The translations under genes and the position numbers were made by a program. The notes beneath the pieces were generated by a model, which was not told the DNA's origin, ran no database searches, and was given only the letters and a program-made list of their open reading frames with translations. From the NCBI RefSeq assembly GCF_021018895.1, contig NC_079376.1, positions 17,788,001-17,852,000 on the forward strand: a DNA stretch of 64,000 nucleotides. The letters are read 5' to 3'. The stretch comes from Seriola aureovittata (lineage: Eukaryota > Chordata > Actinopteri > Carangiformes > Carangidae). Shown piece by piece: positions 1 through 10,440 of the stretch (within the stretch, counting starts at the first letter, position 1; each line of letters opens with the position of its first letter).

Positions 1-1751
1 GGCATTTGCCTCTCTGCCTCCTTATCAGCCTGCCTGGAATCATGTGCCCTCTAGAGACGGAGAAGAAAACTGCAGGAACTTTGATCACACCACTTACTAT
101 AATGAGGCCTTCAAGTCATTAATCCATTTGTGTTCAATTATGGCTGCAGAGGAGCAAAACACTAATGAATTACTATCATTAAGATGATGCTTTCTCCAGA
201 ACTGACTCTTTCTTTTGACTGCTTTTTTGATGGAAAGCAATGAGTAAAAAAGACATCAAATGTTCTTGAAGGAAAATACTGTTAGCAGCGTTTTGGTCAA
301 TTTTGGCATAATTTCATTTGAAAAATGAATCGACTAACAGGTTATTCAGTGGGGTAAAGGGCAGGTCATGAATCAGCAACATGCTGTGTCCAAATCTGCA
401 AGTCATGTCCTTCTTCTTAACTCGATTGACACCACCCCGTCTTCCTCTGACTCTCTAATAAAAACCAAAAATATAACCTTGGAAAAATCTGAATTGTCAT
501 AATATTGAAAACTGCCACCGTCTGCTCTTTTTAGAACTTGTACACTTCAATGCTGACCATTCCTGAACAATTTGTGAATCTACTTTTTAGTCATGACCTG
601 TTGAAAGAGGTGGTGTACTGTACTGTACTGTACTTCTCTGACAAACCAAGACTAATTCAAATCAATAACAATGGTTTAAAATATAAGTTCTGATCCGACT
701 GCATCCTCAACTGTACTACGAAAAAACATCAAATTGTTACATAGAGAACTGCATCAAATCCTAAACCTATATATATCTATAATTTATACACCACAGATCA
801 GATCAGATCTGGTTGAATTTCCCCTACCTTCAGCGCGAGACCCAAACAAAAACAGATGGGTATCAGCTGTGCCTGTCCAACGACATGGACGACCTCACTG
901 TTCAGTTCTGACACCTCGCATCCGCAGTGAGACCGAACCAAGCCGACAGAGCACTATATATTCATTGTGATAATGAGCTCTCTGCGGTCAAAGGCCCCTC
1001 CTGGTCTTTCTCTCTCTCCCCGAGGAAGCACAGAGCTATGAAACTTCATCTGAAACTTTTTCTACCGCTTTTAACTTTTGACATCCGCCGCATTATCTCA
1101 TGCCTCTCTTTTGAGGAAGCAGAGAACTTAACTGGAAAGGAAGTGTGGTGGTTTTCTTGAGGCCGAGGTGAGAGAGAACAACCTACTCTCTCAGCTATTA
1201 CTACTAATGTGAGCAACTAAACAAATTCTAGGTTTCATAAATAGCTCCTCACAAATTATTGCTAAAAAGAACATCACTGAGATGTGTGTTTTTTTGTTTT
1301 TTTTGTGACTTAGATGAAAGAACTACTACAGTATGCACCAAAATAAAGCACAACAAAACAGATCAGAAAAACTGGATGGGTAAACTGGGATTAAACTTTG
1401 AGCAGGCTGTTTACAGGTTTAACGACACAGCTCGCTTACAGAGGAAAGAAAACATTAAACTGGTGCAGAGTCAACAGAGACCGAGCTCCTCCTGAAGGGT
1501 GTGCCAAGTTGCTACATTTTGCGGTAGAAGAAATGTATCTCTCTTCATGCTTCTCCTTCTCTCTTTTTCTGTCACACACCAAAGAGGCGAACTAACTGAA
1601 ACTAAAGGGTATTAATATCAACTTTAAATTTTGCTGCATTTCCATTAAATACAAATCTTTTAAGTACAAAAACAGTCCCACTAATGCTGGTTTGAGAATT
1701 TGTGCGTTTTCATCCAGGTGTGTGGTTTTGTATCATTTTCAATTTAAGCAC
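1..1751 (-). other. tiam2: tiam2 intron, continuing beyond the window
   Basis: I find no exon in this stretch on the minus strand: no conserved DH or PH peptide and no splice-bounded frame in the right phase. Short plus-strand frames here look random. A short TGTAC tandem (617-635) is the only visible repeat. Confidence 0.7.
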
Positions 1752-1970
1752 CTGAGGAGGACTTGGTTCGGTGGTGCTTGCTGCGAACCTCCTGGTTCAG
1801 CTTGGAAGGAAGGGCCGGACGGTTGGGGGCCATGTTTGGTGGCAGGGGACCGTCCCGCCTCAGGCTCAGGTGCAGGCATTGTTCGGCGAACAACGTCTGG
1901 ATCAGCGTCAGGTCCAGACCGGACACACACCGACTGTTCAGCACCAGGATCTCGTCACCTGGGCGCAAAC
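1752..1970 (-). CDS. tiam2: tiam2 coding exon 12: end of PDZ domain and following linker (last exon visible)
   Basis: The 219-base exon runs from codon 956 to one base of codon 1029, with acceptor [30 protein letters not shown] and [20 protein letters not shown] finish the PDZ fold (GDEIL is the classical turn). A basic, proline-containing linker follows and ends HHRTKSSSG. At the proposed donor CAG|GTGCTTAA an unspliced message would stop within two codons, so the splice is needed to reach the DH-PH part, which must lie outside the window. Exact 3' border is slightly less sure because the next exon is not seen. Confidence 0.88.
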
Positions 1971-2822
1971 CTGGTAAAAACAAGCACACACATTTCAGTT
2001 AAGAGATATTAAAAGCCACAGGGATCACACATGATACTGGTGATTTCAGGGTTATCTTTGTCTAGTAAGCACCTTCGTTGAAGGCCAGTCCATCAGGAAG
2101 AACCTCACTGACAAAGATGCGGCTGTTCTTTTGGCTGTCTATGTGTCCTGTTACTGCAAAACCTGCAAGGAGGAAGAGAAACAGAGATGCAGAGATGCAG
2201 AGACAGGGACAGTTAGACAGACAGAAGGAGTACACAAACGATCGTGAGGTGTATAGAAAATTACAAACACAATTAGACCTAAATCAATCCACATCAGAGG
2301 CCAACTCACCGAAGTCTCCGGTGGCGCTCGGCCTGCTCATGTGCAGTGTAAACACATTGACTGGGGAAACCTCCAACTGATCATTGAACTACAGGGTGAT
2401 ATCAAACAAACCAATACCCATTAAATAAGGTTAAGATAACGAAGAGCAGTGTGTATCCACGTGTGATTATGTAGGATTGCCCTCCTCACCATATCGTGGA
2501 CGAGCTCTCCGGCCGCCACGTATCGAACCTCCGCGTCCTGCCCTGCTCGCCTGTGCAGTCGGAGGCAGTGCAGGCCCGGATCCAGCTGTTTCACCTGTTC
2601 ACACAAGAGCCCTTAATGTTCAGCAGCCTGTATGCACACAATCATCCCACATATTTCATGCACCAACGCTTAGTATGACAGCTGCTGCGTGGCCAAAGCA
2701 TGAATTATTCACCGACTTTACACTTAGTGATGAGAAATTTGAGGTAAACAAAAAAAAGTTTTTCCCAAGGGACTACATGTATGGTTATGTATGGTTGTGT
2801 GTGGGTGTGTGTGTGTGTGTGT

Positions 2823-2855
<33 letters not shown>

Positions 2856-4462
2856 GGGGGGGGGTGTCCATCTATTTGCAGTCATCCTTAGAGGACTGTG
2901 TGGAGTCAGACACTGCAAGAATAGGTGTGGTATTTTAAGCCCTTGGGAGCATAACACAACCAGATCTCCTGCTACAGATGCTTAAAAAAAACAGACCACA
3001 CCTGGTGTATTAACAAACACCACAAGACGGGAAAATATGCATTCTCACCATTAAGTGTGACTAGCAGGACTATGTTAAAAACATAAAATTATACTACACA
3101 ACTAAATCTAAATGACATCACTGCCTTTATTTGGCGTTTTGTGCTATAACTGTCAGGAACATTGTTCTCTCGTTCTGGTGACATGTCATCATTTCTCTGA
3201 AACTGGCCGCCAACCCAACCTTGCAGGCTGCAGAGAGAAGGTCGGCGGCTGTCTGGTCTCTTCTGACGGGAACTTGGACTGTCAGGCCGTCTGGCATGTA
3301 GACACACGTCAGCATGTCCGTGGCACAACTGATGCTGTCCCACACACCGCCCTCGGGGGGCGACATGGAGTAGATGCTGGTCAGCACATCCAGCCTCTGT
3401 GGGAGTACGGAAAAGGGGGTGAAGAAGAGGAGGCAAAAGAAAGATAAAAAAGAAAGCAGGTGAGAAGCATTGGGCGGAGGAGAGAGTAATCAGAAAAAGG
3501 AGGAGTTGGAGGTAAACAGAGCGAGGGAGGGAGTGAATAGAGAGAGAAAGAGAGAGTTAGAGTTTGAGTAGCAGCACACAAATCAATAGAGTTCCATTAG
3601 TCTAAATGCTTGGCAGTGGATCAAGCAGCGGAGCAAAGATGTCATACAATTAGCCTCTCAGAAATTCATTTGACAACACAGACGGCAGTTGCTGCACATA
3701 ATAGTCATCGTAATGACCGTGTACACAAGAGGACTGGCAAAGGTCTAGACGTCCAGATGATATCTGTGCACTTCTCCGGGACTTATTTGGTTTGAAAAGC
3801 CACAAGCACACTTTTCGCTTGAGTGATGTATAGGGACAATTTATTTTAAAATCAGTCAAACTTTCAGAGGGTAATTATTTGCTGGTGGCACTAACAGTGA
3901 GGTTTGAACTGGGTATTAAGGCTGGAGGGGTGGTGGGGGTTAGCCCGCCGCTCAGCTTCACAGGCAGCCATTTGGGGGTTTTGGTTGCGACTCTGTGTCT
4001 CTGGAAGGGAAAGCACTACTGCTGCGCTGTGGGGCTGTGGGAGACGCCACAGTGCAGCCTAAGACCACAATTATCAAGAGCCTAGATCTTAAGGAAAGGC
4101 TCAGTCACACCAAATGTACTGAAACTCCTGGGTTGAAAAAGCCAGTGATTCATCACTACTGACAAAAATATGAAGTCTCAGTTAAACTGAGACACAGGAC
4201 CAAAGAGGAATATGTGCCTTAGAGAATAGGTCTGGGTATACGGCAATGTTTTAAATGCATTATGGGATCACAAAAATAGAGAGTGCTGTGTGTCTGAGGC
4301 TTTCTGTCTGATGCGCATGTGTAAGAGCTTCTCTGTCTGTTTCAGAGGCTGGATGCTTGCTGTTGATGAATCACCTCAAGAGGAAAAAGACCTTTTTTCC
4401 CTGCCAGACAAAAAGCCTAAAGGGACAGGCTAAGGTCTCTGATTCACAGCATCACTTAGCGT

Positions 4463-4555
<93 letters not shown>

Positions 4556-7500
4556 GTAGCAGTGTAGCTCAGAAAAACACAGGCACACAGACAAACATTT
4601 GCCTAATTTTCCATCTTAATGTCCTTTTGACTAGTCTACTTCAGGAATCAGTGCTGAAATAAAGGCCACCAATGTTCTCACCAAAATGTTTCCCTAACCT
4701 GTTGGTGATGGAGGAACACAAGGTGCCACTTCAGCACCCACCCTCTGCCCACCTCTTTAGGGATGTGAGGTCATGCTTACAAACTGAGGATGAAAGAATA
4801 AGACGTCACTGCGACTGGTTGCATAACCGCCGCGTTTGTGCCCCAGCAATATGGCGTGACCGGAAAACTAAGATTTGGTTGCCTGCGCTGACCTGACCGG
4901 CGGTTGACTAACACTATACACTCATTCATGGTCAGAGAGGGTTGTGACGGGCCGACGGTTGCCTGGTCAACGTTCCATGAACCGCTGCCAAGAGTACAAG
5001 TCCAGGCACGCGCTGGACTTCAACAAGTGCTCCCTGTGGCGAGCGTGTACTCTATTTACGTTCACATCCAGCCAAATAACTCAAACCAATACTTCAGTTT
5101 TTCCTCTAAAGTGTGGAAATTATTTCCAAGAAAGTCAACCTCCACCCTGGAGCTTCTAAAGATGGAATGTGGAGTTATGGACGGTTTGGTGGCTTCTGCA
5201 CAAATACACCCTTTCTGTTCCACTTAGCAACTGGGTAACACACAAATATTACAGTGCTGCCTCGAATAGATATGATGACCATATAGAGGAACCAGAAGAG
5301 TAAGTTTATCCAATTTCCTTCTATTAAATCTATTAAAAGAGTTTTACTGTTCATTTCCTTAAAGCTCCACCCAAGATTCCTCTTTCCACGACTGTGACAC
5401 ACAATCACACACGCAAGGTGACGATAATGGCCACCTAGACGGGCACAGTACGAGTGCCTGCTCCACAGCAATGACTTCAAAGTCAAAGAGGGGGTGTGTA
5501 TTCATGGGTAGTGGAGTGTGGTGACACAGAAAGGGGGCTCAGTATGTCACGGACGAGAGCGATGGCGTGGAGATCACGAGCCAATAAAACATTTCCACAA
5601 CCCTCCTCTGGACTTTACTCAACAGAAGCAGGCATTTGCACACGTTTCAAATGAGTGAATGAGTGTGAGCATGCGATATCAAGTCAGAAAAATCACAGGT
5701 GAAGTAATATAAGATATTCTTCAGCAGTCAAAACATATACGCTCTCGCCACTGCAGACAGAGGGAGTGGGCGGATGGAGGACGTGAAGAGCAAAACCGAG
5801 CCATTCAACATGACCTGTGTTTTAACTTCCACAGAGGCCAAGGCAGCTCCTATAGTGAGATCCCATATAGATGTTTATTTCTCTCTGCTTTGTGCAACAC
5901 TCACAACTTGCAGCTAGACAGTGTTAGCACACCCTCAGCCTGTTGAAACAGTTGCTTGGTTCAAATCGTGTAGGAAGCAGAGAGACCACTTGACAAACCC
6001 ACATGGACAGTCGCACGCTCTACAAGAGTGCGCCAGCCAGTGCAGCTACAACGAAGCTTGGGCACACACTCATACAAACATACCCTTCACTTGACTTCAC
6101 TTCAAAGGATTAGTGGAAGATGGCGGCTTATTAGAGTAATTTGGAGGATCTCAGATCCAAGTAGTACAGCAGGAACAAAGTCATCAGGACAGAAATGAAG
6201 AACCGTCGTTGTTGACAAAAATCAATACAGCTGCGCTAACCTCTCTCTCTCTTTTTCCTACTTCCCACCCCGAAGAGTCTTAATCCCCACTAAATCAAAA
6301 TGGATCCTTGTGATGAGCTGTTTTCCAAATTCACATCCAAACCAAGGAGACATCCGAGCATTCATCTGAGGGGAAGCCACTACATTAAAAGCAAAATTAA
6401 AGCTCCGACCCAATGAAGGCCATTATTGTTTCCCAACCACTTCCTGTTCTGGGTCCATTTCTAAACCCTTAATGAGGGCAGTTTTAACACTCGCCACATT
6501 CACCAAAGGCTCACGCTATGAATCATTGCATCCTGTGGAACAGTGATCTTCATAACACCCATTCGCTCTGTCTAAAAGTGTCCATTATTCTCGTCTGTCA
6601 GCATCACACACATCTGTTCCTCCAGGAAGGCTTTGATGAGATTGTATTTGAAAGGCAAAATATATTTATAAAACATATTACGTAACAGATACCTGTAAAG
6701 AAATTCATATATTCTAGCTTCCTTTCATATATTTTCAAGCTTCCTTTTCACATGGAGGACAGGATACAGGCTCAGCAACGATGCAGCTCCATTTGAAGTT
6801 ATTTTAGTTACCAGCTCAAAAGACGTGTCAGCAATACAGAGGTTTGTCAACAAAATCGTTCTTCATTAAAGGAATAGTTTGACGCTTGAGGAAATATTCT
6901 TATACGCTTTCTTGTCAAGAGGTAATTGAGAAGATCAACACTGCTCTCGTGTTTGTGGAATATGTCATGTTAAATATGAAGGTATGGCCTGCAGGCGATT
7001 AGCTTACCTTAGCTTAGCATAAAAACTGGAAACAGAGGTAAAAAGCTAGCCTGGCTCTGTCCAACCCTAAAATGTTCATACAAAAAGCAGTAAGTGTAAA
7101 AATAATTTAACTATCACTTAACATAACTATGTGCTGGGCTACTGGACTTCCTTGAAACCAGGCCAAGTAACAGTCCTGCACATCCCCCATAGAATGGCAA
7201 ATTGCTGTTTTTACACCTCACTTTTGTGTGGATTAACGAACAAGATGTAGCATGTTAAGCTGCTGGCTGTAGCTTTGTATTTAACAGACATGAGAGTGAT
7301 GTTAATGATCTTCACATCTAACTCTCGGCAAGATAGAGAATTTCCAAAAATGTGGAACTGTTTCCTGAGGGGATAGTTGAGGTTTATTACAATCTGGGCA
7401 ATATTTCTGAAATCTAATGAGACTTCAACTTCTAATAAAGGAAAAATACCCTTTAGAAGGCAGCAGTCTCATTAAGCACGTCCCTACTGTCCAGCTGCTG

Positions 7501-7921
7501 ATGTAGCAAATGAAAAAGGCCGACCAAGGGGACAAAGAGATGTTGAGGACAGCAAGGTTTGGAGCTGAAGCTACAGGATTATGTCACGCTTCCTTGATGG
7601 AGGCATGTAACCACCAATTAACCTGCAGATGCCGCAGCTCCAGCGTCTGGCTGCTCAGATGGCCGGAATTCACACTCATCAATCATTCAACACTTTTACC
7701 ATAAGCCCATACACTCACACTTTCAACATCCAACACTTCAACCCAGCACCCTCCATTAACTCAATTATGGTGTGAATCGGACCCCTGTCCACAGCCGCGT
7801 TTAACACGGTTCTACTGCTGCAAAAATCTCGTCAGATATGCTGTCTGTTTGTATTTCAGACACCTGCAGATCGACATGAAAGGAATCTCTTCTTTGATCC
7901 TGTACAAATAATACACACACA

Positions 7922-8004
<83 letters not shown>

Positions 8005-10392
8005 CATGTGTTAAAAATATCTTTACACAGCCCACTATCAAAGCCATGACAGACAGCAGAGGTCAAAGCAACAGAGGACTTGTTTCTGCCACGGCTACTT
8101 CACGCTGAAACTGATAATTCAGCACATAAAGCAGTACCGCAGGATGGATATGACAGATGGCAGTGGAATTTTTAAAAGATATATCAAAGATCCTCAAACC
8201 GTAATGGACGGAGAAAGTTTCTGAACACTATGACTCACCTCAGTGCTCCTGGGAGGCAAGGCGTAAGTTTGACCTCCAGCGTCGCCGTCAAAGATCTGAA
8301 ATCAAGAAACAGACAGTCAGAGCCACAGACAGAGGGGCACCACACCGATTGACTCATGAGCGATTAAGTGCCCAGCCACTCCGGCAACACAATATTAGAC
8401 ACATACAGTGCTATTATGCAGTTAATTAAAAACTACGCATGGCGAGTGCAGCGCTTTGATACTGCTTCCAGACGGGTCTGCAGCCTTTGAAGGTGCAATA
8501 GTGGAAATATGGTCTGTGTGTGTGAGCGGAGGGGGGTGTGTATAGACCCTAAGTGGTTTCTGTGTAGCAGGGAGATGAAAGGGGTAAACAGTCCAGTTAC
8601 AGATGAGAAGAAGATGAGCTCTCCCCCCCTCTCCATCTCCACATTCACCCTTCAGTGTCGAAATCTTTCACTTCTTGATCCATTCCTCTCTCTCTCTCCT
8701 CCTCCTCTCGAGCTCCTCTCCCTGGCTTGTGATTGTAAGGCGTCCTATGTCTGGCTAAGCCTCAGAGCTGGAGGTGACTCTGCAGCCTCGGAGGGCTTTA
8801 ACAACTCTATAATACAGCAGTGACACAGAGCTATCCGTTATGTGAGGGTGTAGCCCAGGTCCTCACTCAAACCGGCTGCAGTTATCAGCTTTTGCTGGGA
8901 TACTTTGTCACTGGGCAGGAGAGACATGATAGGTGGTGGCAGAAATGGGGCATTTTGTTCTCGATGACACAATCTCACAGGTGTTTGTATTTTGCTTTGA
9001 AATTAACTGAGTTGCAGCTGAATTTCCAACGACAATTCCCTCTTATACAAAAAGGGACAGTCCCCTCAAGTCTCCAGCACAGTCTCAATACGCTAATTTC
9101 AGGATAATTTTTGTCCAAAAACAATCCCAAGAAAATTCCTTTACAATAAAAAAAAAAAAATCCAGCTCCCGTTATGGTAGTAGAACCCTCATCCGACCTC
9201 TGATCAGCAGACTACAGTAACTCTCCCTGCCCAACACAAGTACATTTATAAAGTGGCTGTAAACAGTGCTGCTTCGCCGTAAACTGACTAATTTTAGAAA
9301 GCTTTACCAACTCTCCCACAAATCCTCAGACCTTTCTGGCCTACTTCCCACAGCCGACTGCCGGCCAGCTCCTTACTGTATACATAGCACTGCTAAGACG
9401 GATGAGAGATGGGAAAACGAGAGAAAAGGAGACGGGGGGGAAGAGCATGACTTTGGAGAAAGGTTGTCAAGCCCAGCGTCACAGTGGTAAATGGGATTTA
9501 GGCTTAGTCAACACAGATGAGTCAGTATGGAAACTGTGGGAGAAAGACCGCCGGGTAACGCTCTGATGTTTATGCTCTGTGGACCAGGGGGTTTGAGAGA
9601 GGACGAGGCTGAGGGGAAAAAAAGGAAAGTCAAATGGTGAGAGAAATCGTGCAAGAGATGGAGATGAGACTCTAGGTTTAAGATTAAATAAGCAGGAAAG
9701 AAGAAAAACCAAAAGATAGTGGGTTTGAGTTGGAGGAAGGTGGATAAATGGAGAGCAAAAAGGGAGGGAAAGCAAGACGATATCTTGAAAATCTTAGAGA
9801 AAAGCACAGTCTGAGAACCTGAGAAGGGAACAACAGATTAAGTGCATGGAGGAGAGTTTGACTCCTGAGATGACCTCGCTATCCAAATCCATCTCCAGCA
9901 AACACATGTCTCGTGAGTACCACATGAGAGATCAACCGGGGAGCTAATGACGTCACTTAAAATGGCCATGGCTGAATTTCCAACAGTGAATAACATTAAA
10001 CCGAATTAACACTACAATGATCTCTCAAAAAAAAAAAGTCAAACAACACAAAAACAGCAGATGTCCAGGAAAACCCAGCGCTCTGAAAATCCCTTGAAGC
10101 ACTAACAGCTATTAACTGCTCCTTATTATCCTCTATGTAAAGAAGAAAACACCAGAAAAGCACGAAAAAGAGCCTGAGAAGGAAAGTAAGTGAAGCCTTT
10201 TAATATTTAGCGTCTTTACACTAACCATCTGCTGATGTCTTCAGGGCTGAGGAAAGAGTGGAGAATGCCATCTACCACATATGGCTTTTAATAATTCATG
10301 TGTGTTCTGCAGCGCCACCTTGGCCTTCTGCACTGTGAAATGTAACTGGGCCTCATTAGGCCGGCCGGCTGGAGTTCCCCCGAAAAATAATA

Positions 10393-10440
<48 letters not shown>

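Larger units (their letters stand above)
3397..8238 (-). other. tiam2: tiam2 intron between coding exons 7 and 8
   Basis: This 4.8 kb intron holds a purine-rich patch (3470-3560), a long CA tract (4465-4552), a CpG-rich patch with regulatory motifs (4800-5060), a complete foldback element (6868-7366) and a second long CA tract (7912-8003). No additional coding exon is recognised. Confidence 0.75.

Noticed and set aside
2477..2938. 153-codon plus frame
   Set aside because: It runs antisense through tiam2 exon 9 and then through a TG repeat (VCVCVC), giving a spurious length.
4904..5227. 107-codon plus frame in the CpG-rich intronic patch
   Set aside because: No similarity to a known protein in either overlapping frame; the CpG content alone explains the open frame.
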